A DNA stretch of 64,000 nucleotides from an uncultured Saprospiraceae bacterium (GTDB taxonomy: Bacteria; Bacteroidota; Bacteroidia; Chitinophagales; Saprospiraceae): assembly GCA_938015595.1 (NCBI GenBank), contig CALLPI010000004.1, positions 186,001 to 250,000 of the forward strand, read 5' to 3'. The notes under the pieces were generated by a model that was given only the letters and a program-made list of their open reading frames with translations, was not told where the DNA came from and ran no database searches. Both the position numbers and the translations under genes were made by a program. This document shows, piece by piece, positions 45,605 to 53,631 of this stretch (position 1 is the stretch's first letter; each line of letters begins with the position of its first letter).

Positions 45605-45823
45605 AGGAGGACGCACTTGGTTTGCCGGCAATAAGGAACGCCCTTCCGTTGGCATTGGCTGGAGAACCTTTTCAGGTAAGAGTCGCTTCTTTTACCAAGG
45701 TGATTTCATGCCCGACTACCACCCACAAGTACACGGCTAAGTTGCCATGGCACCGTATGTCTGGGCAATTGCACTTCCGGCGAGGCCGCGATGTCCGCAG
45801 TAATGTTGCACAATTTTATTATG
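45605..45823. other. Intergenic stretch without a recognised gene
   Basis: Apart from the pseudogene start on its left and the repeat on its right, I see no coding frame, RNA or clear signal in these bases. Confidence 0.4.
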
Positions 45824-45891
45824 TACTTCGACTCGCCAAGTTTTGTGTACAACACATGTGTAAATCATGCATAAAACTTGGCGTTGCTCAG
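45824..45891 (-). repeat. Intergenic palindromic repeat, copy 2 of 3 (inverse orientation)
   Basis: Read on the minus strand it starts CTGAGCAACGCCAAGTTTT and ends TTGGCGAGTCGAAGTA, aligning along its whole length with copies 1 and 3. This copy has the most complete inner palindrome (CGCCAAGTTTT facing AAAACTTGGCG). It lies between the decayed gene and the phosphotransferase promoter. Confidence 0.85.
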
Positions 45892-45943
45892 CGTAAAAAA
45901 GAGTAGGAAGAAATAAGGAGTTTTAAGCATAGGCACTTTTGTA

Positions 45944-45951
45944 TATATTTG
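45944..45951 (+). promoter_or_regulatory. -7 promoter element of the phosphotransferase gene
   Basis: TATATTTG matches TAnnTTTG and is 51 bases before the ATG at 46003. It supports that start over the frame opening at 45949. Confidence 0.55.
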
Positions 45952-46002
45952 GCCGTCCGCTTCGCAGCTTGTGCGCGGGCAAGTCCATACGCTTTGCTGC
46001 CT

Positions 46003-47064
46003 ATGACCGATCCGACCGCTCCTGTTCGCCCTGGCGAAGAACTCTCGCTGGAGGCTTTGCAAGCGTGGCTACGCGACCACTGGCCCGGATTCGACTGCGT
46101 GTATGAGGTGCGTCAGTTTCCCGGGGGTTTTTCCAACCTGACCTACTTGCTGGATACCAACCTGGGTGCGTACGTGCTGCGTCGCCCGCCCTTTGGCGCA
46201 CAAATTAAATCTGCCCATGACATGAGCCGAGAGTACCGCGTGCTGTCTTTGCTCAAGCCGCACTTTCCGAAGGTACCTACACCAGTTTGCCTTTGCGAAG
46301 ATAGGTTCATCATCGGGGCGCCTTTTTATATTATGGAGCGCGTAGAGGGCGTCATCTTGCGCCATAAGCCGCCCCAGGGCCTGACCCTCGCGCCGGCGTT
46401 GATGCAGCGCATCTCCAAAACTACGGTGGATACCTTGGCCGAACTGCATCGCCTGGACGTGTACACCACCGGTCTTGTGCACTTGGGCAAACCCGAAGGC
46501 TACGTAGAGCGCCAGGTCAGCGGCTGGATTGAGCGCTACTACAAAGCTGAAACTGATACCGTGGATACCATGAACGCCGTAGCTGATTGGATGCCTCGGC
46601 ACCGTCCGCCTGATAGCATGCCCGCCTTTATCCACAACGACTACAAGTACGACAATCTCGTGTGGGACGCCCACAACCCCGGCCACCTAACAGCCGTACT
46701 TGACTGGGAAATGGCCACTGTTGGCGACCCCCTCATGGATCTAGGTACGACTTTAGCCTACTGGACGGAGCCTCGCGAAGCCCAGGCACTTCAACTGGCT
46801 GCTGCCAACCTCACCTGGCTACCCGGAAACCTCAGCCGCGCTCAAGTGCTGGAGCGATACGCCACCCAAAGCGGAAGACCTGTGGACGACTTCCTGTTCT
46901 ACTTCGTCTTTGGGGCTTTCAAAATCGGCGTCATCGTACAGCAAATCTACGCCCGCTATCGCAAAGGCTACACCCAGGACCCCCGCTTTGCCGCGCTGGA
47001 CGAAGCCGTGCGCTACTTTGGTCGGCTGGCAGTCAGCGCCATCGAAAAAGGGCGTATCAGCTAA
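46003..47064 (+). CDS. Phosphotransferase family protein (APH/ACAD10-like kinase fold)
   Basis: The 353-residue protein kinase-like protein has FPGGFSNLTYLL and YVLRRPPFG (nucleotide-binding lobe), the catalytic HNDYKYDNLVWD and the metal-binding LDWEMATVGDPLMDLG. It is closest to the APH family members related to the kinase domain of ACAD10/ACAD11, which phosphorylate 4-hydroxy fatty acyl-CoA on the way to beta-oxidation. No acyl-CoA dehydrogenase is adjacent, so this is a family-based guess; aminoglycoside resistance is unlikely. Confidence 0.85.
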   Translation: MTDPTAPVRPGEELSLEALQAWLRDHWPGFDCVYEVRQFPGGFSNLTYLLDTNLGAYVLRRPPFGAQIKSAHDMSREYRVLSLLKPHFPKVPTPVCLCEDRFIIGAPFYIMERVEGVILRHKPPQGLTLAPALMQRISKTTVDTLAELHRLDVYTTGLVHLGKPEGYVERQVSGWIERYYKAETDTVDTMNAVADWMPRHRPPDSMPAFIHNDYKYDNLVWDAHNPGHLTAVLDWEMATVGDPLMDLGTTLAYWTEPREAQALQLAAANLTWLPGNLSRAQVLERYATQSGRPVDDFLFYFVFGAFKIGVIVQQIYARYRKGYTQDPRFAALDEAVRYFGRLAVSAIEKGRIS

Positions 47065-47173
47065 TTGTGATGCACAGAAGAGGGCTATGCGATTTGATGT
47101 CGAAAAACTGACAATTATCATAGACAATGTTGCACGGCAACTGCGTAACTTGTTGCTTCAAATTGCACAAGGT

Positions 47174-49324
47174 ATGAAATCTTCTGCTGTTCTTGCTCTG
47201 TTGGCCCTGGCCCTGCTAGGAGCGGCCTGCCAAAACCGCCGCCTTATGTCCCATGCTAATCTGGAATCTCCTAACGGCAAAATCCGCCTGCATTTCTTTC
47301 TCACCTCAGCGGGCGAGCCGGGCTATGCCGTGTTTTATGCCAACCAAACAGTTATTGACTCCTCTACTTTGGGCTTCACCCTGAAGAATGCCCCCGCTTT
47401 GCGCGGTGGGTTTGAAGTGGACAAATCTGAAACGCGATCCTTCGACGAAACCTGGCAAACTGTGTGGGGCGAGCGCAGCCGCATTCGCAATCACTACCAC
47501 GAACTCACCGTGCACCTACGCGAAAAAGCCGCTCCTAATCGCCTGATGGACATTGTATTTCGCGCTTATGACGATGGTGTGGCCTTCTATTACTACATCC
47601 CCGAACAGCCGGGCATACCCCGCGAGTTTGTCATCATGGAAGAGCACACCGAGTTTCAGTTTACCGGCGACCACCAGGCTGTCTGGCTACCTGCCGATGT
47701 GGACAGCTACGAATATCTCTACGAAACTACGCCCCTTAGCCGCATTGACGCTTCCAAATATGCCCCTGAAAACGAGCGCGTGGACCGTGCCATCCGCAAC
47801 TTCAAGGCCTGCAATACGCCCATCACCATGAAAACCGCTCAGGGCTTGTACATCAGCCTGCACGAAGCCCGGCAACTGGACTACCCCGACATGACTCTGG
47901 CACTGAATGCACCCCTAAAACTGGTAAGTGAGCTGGTGCCCTGGGCCGATGGCGACCGCGTGAAAGCTACCCTACCCTTGCGCACACCCTGGCGCACTAT
48001 TACCATCAGTGATTGGGCCGGTGGCCTGGTGGAGTCCAACCTCATCCTCAACCTCAACGACCCCAACAAAATCAGCGATGTATCCTTCATTCAACCCATG
48101 ATCTACTCTGGCATTTGGTGGGAGATGCACATTGGCAAAACTACTTGGCGCCGCGAGTTTGTGCAAGGCTCCTGGTCGAATATGGGCGGCCAGCTGCACG
48201 GTGCTACCACCGAAAACGCCAAGCGATACATTGACTTCAACGCAGCCAACGGCATTCGAGGCCTGCTCATCGAAGGCTGGAACACCGGCTGGGAGTACTG
48301 GGGTATGGACACCATCGGATTCTTTGATTTTGTGACGCCCTACCCAGACTTTGACCTGCCCGAGGTGGTACGCTATGCCCGCCAGAAGGGCGTGGCCATC
48401 ATAGGCCATCACGAAACCTCCGGCGACGTAGAAAACTACGAAAAGCACATCGAAAAAGCCTTTCAACTCTACAAAGACCTCGGCATTCAGGTAGTTAAGA
48501 CCGGCTATGCTGGCGAAATACGCCCCAAAGGCGAGCGCCACCATGGGCAGTACATGATACGCCACTACCAAAAAGTTGCTGAGCTGGCCGCCCGCTATAA
48601 TATTGCCATCAACGCCCACGAGTCGGCGAAAGATACAGGGTTGCGCCGCACCTGGCCCAATTTTATGACCCGCGAGTGCATGCGCGGTGGCGAGTACGAA
48701 GCCTGGAGCGACGGTAATCCGCCCAACCATACTGTAAACATGGCCTTTACCCGATACCTGGGCGGCCCTGGCGACTACACCCCGGGCATCTTTGATGTAA
48801 TGCTACGACCCTATCGCCACAAGGAACGCGTACATACTACCATAGCCAAGCAACTAGCGCTTATGGTGGTACTATACAGCCCCCTGCAAATGGCCGCCGA
48901 CTTGCCGGAAAACTACGAAGGCAAGCCCGCCTTTCAGTTCATCCGAGACCTGGTAGCCGACTGGGACGAATCCAAAGTACTCAATGCCGAACTTGGCGAC
49001 TACATCACCATAGCCCGAAAAGCCAGGGGCCAGGACAAGTGGTTTATCGGTAGCATCACTGACGAACATGCTCGTCAGTTGCAGGCCAACCTTGGCTTTC
49101 TCGACCCTGGCAAGACCTATGTGGCCACCATTTACGCCGATGGGCCCGATGCCGACTGGGAGCGCAACCCCACGCCGGTATCTATTCGCAAAGTGTTGGT
49201 CAATAATCGCAGCACCCTGCCCATTGAGTTGGCTCCCGGGGGCGGCATGGCTGTATATATCGGCCCGGCCAGTGCAGAGGACTTACATAACCTGACTATA
49301 TTGGGCGGTATCGGAAGAAAGTAA
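47174..49324 (+). CDS. Glycoside hydrolase family 97 (SusB-like alpha-glycosidase) lipoprotein
   Basis: The 716-residue protein has a lipoprotein signal (LLALALLGAAC), an N-terminal beta-supersandwich (NGKIRLHFFLT, YYIPEQPG), the catalytic TIM barrel, and a C-terminal beta-sheet domain. GH97 signatures are GHHETSGDVENYE, NAHESAKDTGLRRTWPN and TRECMRGGEYEAW, carrying the catalytic Glu residues. GH97 holds both inverting alpha-glucosidases (SusB) and retaining alpha-galactosidases; the Glu-rich set here fits the inverting group. The ATG at 47174 gives the signal peptide and begins 109 bases after the phosphotransferase stop. Confidence 0.92.
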   Translation: MKSSAVLALLALALLGAACQNRRLMSHANLESPNGKIRLHFFLTSAGEPGYAVFYANQTVIDSSTLGFTLKNAPALRGGFEVDKSETRSFDETWQTVWGERSRIRNHYHELTVHLREKAAPNRLMDIVFRAYDDGVAFYYYIPEQPGIPREFVIMEEHTEFQFTGDHQAVWLPADVDSYEYLYETTPLSRIDASKYAPENERVDRAIRNFKACNTPITMKTAQGLYISLHEARQLDYPDMTLALNAPLKLVSELVPWADGDRVKATLPLRTPWRTITISDWAGGLVESNLILNLNDPNKISDVSFIQPMIYSGIWWEMHIGKTTWRREFVQGSWSNMGGQLHGATTENAKRYIDFNAANGIRGLLIEGWNTGWEYWGMDTIGFFDFVTPYPDFDLPEVVRYARQKGVAIIGHHETSGDVENYEKHIEKAFQLYKDLGIQVVKTGYAGEIRPKGERHHGQYMIRHYQKVAELAARYNIAINAHESAKDTGLRRTWPNFMTRECMRGGEYEAWSDGNPPNHTVNMAFTRYLGGPGDYTPGIFDVMLRPYRHKERVHTTIAKQLALMVVLYSPLQMAADLPENYEGKPAFQFIRDLVADWDESKVLNAELGDYITIARKARGQDKWFIGSITDEHARQLQANLGFLDPGKTYVATIYADGPDADWERNPTPVSIRKVLVNNRSTLPIELAPGGGMAVYIGPASAEDLHNLTILGGIGRK

Positions 49325-49339
49325 TGCAACTACGTCATC

Positions 49340-50089
49340 ATGCAACCCGCCAACGATCTGTTTTCTGAAAGTGTCGCGCAATACGCCAAATTCCGGCCAG
49401 CCTATCCGATAGAGTTATACGAGTTTCTGTATAGCCACCTAACCCATTTTGACCAAGCCTGGGATGTTGGTACAGGGTCAGGTCAGGTAGCCAGTGCCCT
49501 GGCCGCCCGCTTTCGGCATGTCATAGCTACCGACATCAGCGCCTTGCAAATGGCCTATGCACCTGCCCTGCCGAATGTACGCTACATGGTATGCCGAGCG
49601 GAGCAGACACCCTTCCCGGAGGAGAGTTTTGACCTCATCACTGCCGCTATGGCCTTGCACTGGTTTGATTGCAGGCATTTCTACCAGGAGGTGCAGCGTA
49701 CTGCCAAGCCTGGAGCGCTTTTTGCCGCCTGGGGTTATGGCTTACTGGAAATCGGCCCCCATGTGGACGAACTCATTACAGCCTATTACCGCGATGTGCT
49801 GAGCCGGCACTGGGACTACGAACGCACTCATGTGGACAGCCGCTACCAAACTTTGCCTTTCCCGTTTGACGAACTGGAGTGCCCAGCGTTTGTAATGCGT
49901 ATGGAATGGACGCTCACCCAACTGGCCGGATACCTGGATACCTGGTCGGCGCTGCGCAACTACCGTCGCAACACTGGTAAAGACCCCCTCCCGCACCTTA
50001 TTGAGCAGATAGCCGGGCATTGGTCCGCTGGGCAGGTGCGCGAAGTTTGCTTTCCTATCTTCCTGCGGATGGGCATTGTGAGGAGGTAA
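49340..50089 (+). CDS. Class I SAM-dependent methyltransferase
   Basis: The 249-residue cytoplasmic protein has the SAM loop WDVGTGSGQVASALA at residues 34-48, the acidic ATDIS strand, and the Methyltransf_11 motif ESFDLITAAMALHWFD. It belongs to the UbiE/trans-aconitate methyltransferase-like group; the substrate is unknown. It starts 15 bases after the GH97 stop and may be co-transcribed with it. Confidence 0.85.
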   Translation: MQPANDLFSESVAQYAKFRPAYPIELYEFLYSHLTHFDQAWDVGTGSGQVASALAARFRHVIATDISALQMAYAPALPNVRYMVCRAEQTPFPEESFDLITAAMALHWFDCRHFYQEVQRTAKPGALFAAWGYGLLEIGPHVDELITAYYRDVLSRHWDYERTHVDSRYQTLPFPFDELECPAFVMRMEWTLTQLAGYLDTWSALRNYRRNTGKDPLPHLIEQIAGHWSAGQVREVCFPIFLRMGIVRR

Positions 50090-50421
50090 AGCATCACGCC
50101 TTCATAGCTTGAGTATGTGGCCATGCAATTCAGCGGGGGTGCAGGTACACCCTTGCCGACCAGGCACCTCCCCCCTAACCTCCGTATGCTGCCCCGAAAA
50201 GCACGTGAATGCCCGCCAATGTGCGAAGGAGCGCCTCATAGCCCGGAGCGGCAATTGCTAAAATACTTGCCACAGGCATCCGTGCCGCCACTGCTTTAAC
50301 CTACCGAAAAACAAATCCTACCAATGAGCTGAAAAATGTGCTCTCTGGCAGGCACTTCGCCTCATCCGCACCAAAAGGCTTGTAAATTAAGGGCTTCTCT
50401 GCATTTTTGGGTGCAAAAAAC
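50090..50421. other. Intergenic stretch before the HU gene
   Basis: No frame with family resemblance is seen; the short open frame at 50117-50299 looks random. The right end runs into the HU promoter. Confidence 0.45.
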
Positions 50422-50451
50422 TTGCAGATACTGAGATAAGCGCTACTTTTG
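50422..50451 (+). promoter_or_regulatory. Promoter of the HU gene
   Basis: TTG at 50422-50424 and TACTTTTG at 50444-50451, with a 19-base spacer, match the Bacteroidota -33/-7 pattern. The ATG follows 32 bases after the -7 element. Confidence 0.7.
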
Positions 50452-50483
50452 CCCATTATTCTTTCACAAAAACTCAATTTGAA

Positions 50484-50753
50484 ATGAACAAGGGAGATTT
50501 GATCAGCAAAATTGCTGCAGATGCCGGTATCACCAAGGCACAGGCAGGAGACGCCCTCAACGCTGTATTGGACGGTATTGCAGGCGCCCTCAAAGACGGT
50601 GATAAAGTAACGCTCATTGGCTTTGGCACCTTCTCAGTCAGCAAACGCGACGCCCGCACTGGACGCAACCCCAAAACGAACGCCAAAATCGAAATCCCAG
50701 CCAAAACGGTCGTAAAGTTCAAGCCTGGCAAAGAATTAGCCGACGCTGTGTAA
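50484..50753 (+). CDS. HU family DNA-binding protein
   Basis: This 89-residue histone-like protein forms dimers that bend and pack DNA. The family body is intact: MNKGDLISKIAADAGITKAQ (helical base), GDKVTLIGFGTFSV, the arm RTGRNPKTNAKIEIPA with the Pro that intercalates, and VVKFKPGKELADAV. It stands alone with its own promoter and terminator. Confidence 0.96.
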   Translation: MNKGDLISKIAADAGITKAQAGDALNAVLDGIAGALKDGDKVTLIGFGTFSVSKRDARTGRNPKTNAKIEIPAKTVVKFKPGKELADAV

Positions 50754-50793
50754 TGACTGTCACGGCTTCATAGGCAAGACTCATTATCTGTCC

Positions 50794-50829
50794 AAGGGCA
50801 AATCGGGAGTTCCCTGGTTTGCCCTTTCT
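50794..50829 (+). terminator. Terminator after the HU gene
   Basis: Arms AAGGGCAAA (50794-50802) and TTTGCCCTT (50818-50826), with further inner pairing, form a long hairpin followed by T residues. It sits at the convergent junction with the lipoprotein gene. Confidence 0.8.
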
Positions 50830-51370
50830 AATACACAAAAACGACTTCAGCCTTTAGCAGGGTCTTTTGCCACAGGGTCTTTTGCTCCACCTCTATCACA
50901 TAGCCGCTGTCGGGGGTATAGCGCAAATACTGGGTGAAATCGGCTGGTAGGGAATGAAATGCCCGTAAAGCCTCCACGCGCTGCAAGCGGCCGCCGCTCC
51001 AGCTTATCTCCAGTTCTCTAACAGGGATATCCCTCTGTTCACACTTATACACTACGGTGTAGCCTGCGCCATGGTGCAAAGTATCTACCTGAAAGCGACC
51101 GTGCCAGGCTGGCCGGCTGATGGCTACGTCCAGAAATGGTGCCAGTTCTGCAGCTATGTCAGCCTGGCGTATTTGCCGGGTTTCCGACGCTCCATTTAAG
51201 GTGATGGTTTTAGAAAGCGTCCAGTCTTGGGTTTGCATGCGCTCAATTTCGGCCTGTATGTAGCCTTTGAGATCGAAATAGGAGTCGGTTGTGACCTGCG
51301 CAGCAGGGGGCTGATGGCATCCAGTAGCCAAACTGCACCAACAAATCACAGCGATCATGTAGCGCTTCAT
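50828..51370 (-). CDS. Hypothetical lipoprotein downstream of gpmI
   Basis: The 180-residue product has a lipoprotein signal (ICWCSLATGC). The mature part is mixed alpha/beta with no family I recognise. It overlaps the gpmI stop as ATGA and so is translationally coupled to a glycolytic enzyme, with no obvious functional link. Confidence 0.75.
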   Translation of the reverse strand: MKRYMIAVICWCSLATGCHQPPAAQVTTDSYFDLKGYIQAEIERMQTQDWTLSKTITLNGASETRQIRQADIAAELAPFLDVAISRPAWHGRFQVDTLHHGAGYTVVYKCEQRDIPVRELEISWSGGRLQRVEALRAFHSLPADFTQYLRYTPDSGYVIEVEQKTLWQKTLLKAEVVFVY

Positions 51371-52905
51371 CGGGCAATGAGGATATTTCCTGTCATCTCA
51401 GCAGGGACGGGCAATCCCATGAGAGTGAGAATGGTGGGGGCTATGTCGCCCAGTTTGCCGGGCAATACGCGGCAGCCCGCAGCCCGTCGGCTTACGTAAA
51501 TGCAGGGCACAGGATTTTTTGTGTGTGCCGTGTTGGGGCTGCCATCTTCATTGATCATGTAATCTGAATTGCCATGGTCGGCTATGACAATGGCTTCGTA
51601 GCCATAAGCCAGCGCAGTGGTGATGAGGCGCTTCATGCACTGGTCTACTGCTTCGGCGGCTTTCATGGCGGCTTCGAATACGCCAGTGTGCCCTACCATG
51701 TCGGCATTAGCATAGTTAAGGCAGATGAAGTCTGGCTGATGCTGCTCTATATCTGCTATAATAGCATCGGTGACCTCAAAGGCACTCATTTCGGGTTTTA
51801 AATCGTAGGTAGCTACTTTGGGCGAAGGGATGAGGATGCGACGCTCTCCAGGGAAAGGCTCTTCGCGCCCGCCAGAGAAGAAGAAAGTGACATGAGGGTA
51901 CTTTTCTGTTTCGGCAATACGCACCTGGGTTTTACCAGCCTGGGAGAGCACCTCGCCCAGGGTTTTTGTGACGTCGTCTTTCTGGAAAATAACCTGCACA
52001 TTCTGGTAGGTGTCATCGTAGCGGGTCATGGTTACGTAGTGCAGGGGTAGCGTGTACATTTGCCATTCGGGCATGTCTTGCTGGGTCAGCACAGTGGTCA
52101 TTTCCCGAAGGCGGTCGGTGCGGAAGTTAAAGCAAAGCACGGCGTCGCCAGGTTGGAGAAGCGCCAACGGCTCGCCCTCGGCATTCACGCATACTATGGG
52201 CTTAATAAACTCATCGGTTTCGCCCTTGGCATAGCGCGCTTTGAGTACGTCGAGTGGGTCGGTGGTTTTTTCGCCCTGGCCGTGCACCAGCAAATTGTAG
52301 GCCAGTTGTACGCGCTCCCAGCGTTTGTCGCGATCCATGGCGTAGTAGCGCCCCACAACCGAGGCCAGGCGAGCACCGTTGTGGGTGTTGTGCTTCAATA
52401 GTCGCTGTAGGGAGCTGTAGCCGCTCTGTGGATCGGTATCGCGCCCGTCGAGGAAGGCATGTACAAAAGTGCGTTGGCCTAGCCCATGCTCGCCGGCAAT
52501 ATCGCACAGTGCCTCCAGGTGCGCTATGTGAGAATGCACCCCGCCATCTGATACCAAGCCGAGTAGGTGCAGATTCTTACCCTGTGCTTTGACGTACTCG
52601 AGCATATTTAGCACCACCGGATGTGTGTGCAACTCCTGCTCGCGCACTGCCTTGTTGATACGGGCTAGCTCCTGATAGACGATGCGCCCTGCGCCAATAT
52701 TGAGGTGGCCTACTTCCGAGTTGCCCATCTGGCCTTCGGGCAGGCCTACGTCCTCCCCAAAAGTAACGAGTTCGCTATTGGGGTAGTCTCGGTGCAGGCT
52801 ATCCACAAAAGGAGTATTTGCTTGGGCAATGGCATCGGCAGCCGGCACCTGGCCATGCCCCCAGCCATCCATGATGACCAATAGTACTCGAGCCTTGTCT
52901 TCCAT
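51367..52905 (-). CDS. gpmI: 2,3-bisphosphoglycerate-independent phosphoglycerate mutase
   Basis: The 512-residue cytoplasmic enzyme interconverts 3- and 2-phosphoglycerate using two Mn ions. It shows the metal site MDGWGHG (Asp13), the catalytic Ser63 in MGNSEVGH, HAFLDGRDTDP, the alkaline-phosphatase-like NYANADMVGHTG and IADHGNSD. The ATG at 52905 is only four bases from a -7 promoter, so the transcript is probably leaderless or nearly so. The next internal Met (residue 12) would delete the first core strand and is not a credible start. Confidence 0.95.
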   Translation of the reverse strand: MEDKARVLLVIMDGWGHGQVPAADAIAQANTPFVDSLHRDYPNSELVTFGEDVGLPEGQMGNSEVGHLNIGAGRIVYQELARINKAVREQELHTHPVVLNMLEYVKAQGKNLHLLGLVSDGGVHSHIAHLEALCDIAGEHGLGQRTFVHAFLDGRDTDPQSGYSSLQRLLKHNTHNGARLASVVGRYYAMDRDKRWERVQLAYNLLVHGQGEKTTDPLDVLKARYAKGETDEFIKPIVCVNAEGEPLALLQPGDAVLCFNFRTDRLREMTTVLTQQDMPEWQMYTLPLHYVTMTRYDDTYQNVQVIFQKDDVTKTLGEVLSQAGKTQVRIAETEKYPHVTFFFSGGREEPFPGERRILIPSPKVATYDLKPEMSAFEVTDAIIADIEQHQPDFICLNYANADMVGHTGVFEAAMKAAEAVDQCMKRLITTALAYGYEAIVIADHGNSDYMINEDGSPNTAHTKNPVPCIYVSRRAAGCRVLPGKLGDIAPTILTLMGLPVPAEMTGNILIAR

Positions 52906-52909
52906 GATG

Positions 52910-52917
52910 CAAAGGTA
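52910..52917 (-). promoter_or_regulatory. -7 promoter element of gpmI
   Basis: On the minus strand TACCTTTG matches TAnnTTTG. Its last base is separated from the A of the gpmI ATG by only four bases. Confidence 0.6.
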
Positions 52918-53011
52918 CGATTTAACAAGACTTTAAAATTTTTTCCGCAACACAAGTTTCGTTTTCAAAGTTCCTCCTACTGATCGTATTTACGCCCATA
53001 AGCATACTGCC

Positions 53012-53284
53012 ATGAATATCCGAAAAATCAAACTGGCGCTCACAGTAGCGCTCATGAACCTTGACCCACAGGGCAACGCCATACAACTGGTACGCGATCT
53101 GGTGTCTGACCTCAAAGATGCCGGCGCCTTTCTAGGGCTGCGCCGTGTGAAGGCGTCAACCCTGGGGCCTTCACAACTTAGCGAAACCTACGCGCTGCAA
53201 TTTGAACATTGCACGGTAGCACTCGACCTGGTGTCTGACCAACATACCTGCAAGCGCCAGGTACAGGGGTTTCAATTGATGTAA
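53012..53284 (+). CDS. Small hypothetical protein
   Basis: A 90-residue frame begins with an ATG and a basic N-terminus (MNIRKIKLALTV), has no signal peptide after it, and ends with TAA. Codon use is like that of its neighbours. I recognise no domain. It is divergent from gpmI and stands alone before tRNA-Gly. The frame could still be fortuitous. Confidence 0.55.
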   Translation: MNIRKIKLALTVALMNLDPQGNAIQLVRDLVSDLKDAGAFLGLRRVKASTLGPSQLSETYALQFEHCTVALDLVSDQHTCKRQVQGFQLM

Positions 53285-53431
53285 GGAGTTGATTCGCAAG
53301 GGTACCTCGCCAATATATCCTCATTGTTCAGCTTACAGTGGCACTCCCGGAATGTGGATGGCGCCGCCGACAGCTTGCCAGACTCTTGCGCTGAGCAAAT
53401 CCTGCGCACAAAAAAATTATCTTGGATATCT

Positions 53432-53463
53432 TGACAAAGATGCGCAAAGTGTATTATCTTTGC
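53432..53463 (+). promoter_or_regulatory. Promoter of tRNA-Gly
   Basis: TTG at 53432-53434 and TATCTTTG at 53456-53463, spaced by 21 bases, match the -33/-7 pattern. The tRNA starts 18 bases after the -7 element. Confidence 0.7.
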
Positions 53464-53481
53464 ACTCGCTTTCAACAAAAC

Positions 53482-53557
53482 GCGGACATAGCTCAGTTGG
53501 TAGAGCGCAACCTTGCCAAGGTTGAGGTCGCGGGTTCGAGTCTCGTTGTCCGCTCCA
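53482..53557 (+). tRNA. tRNA-Gly(GCC)
   Basis: The cloverleaf is complete: acceptor GCGGACA/TGTCCGC, D arm GCTCAGTTGGTAGAGC, anticodon stem CAACC/GGTTG with loop TTGCCAA (anticodon GCC), and a T arm containing GGGTTCGAGTC. Discriminator T is at 53554. The CCA end (53555-53557) is encoded, unlike that of tRNA-Leu in this window. Confidence 0.96.
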
Positions 53558-53566
53558 GTACTGAGA

Positions 53567-53620
53567 AGAAGCCGACAAGACCTGGTACTCAGCTAGAATC
53601 TTGTCGGCTTCTCTGTTTTT
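53567..53620 (+). terminator. Terminator after tRNA-Gly
   Basis: A perfect 14-bp inverted repeat (AGAAGCCGACAAGA at 53567-53580, TCTTGTCGGCTTCT at 53599-53612) is followed by CTGTTTTT. It lies between tRNA-Gly and the converging hexosaminidase gene. Confidence 0.88.
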
Positions 53621-53631
53621 CATCCCTGGGC

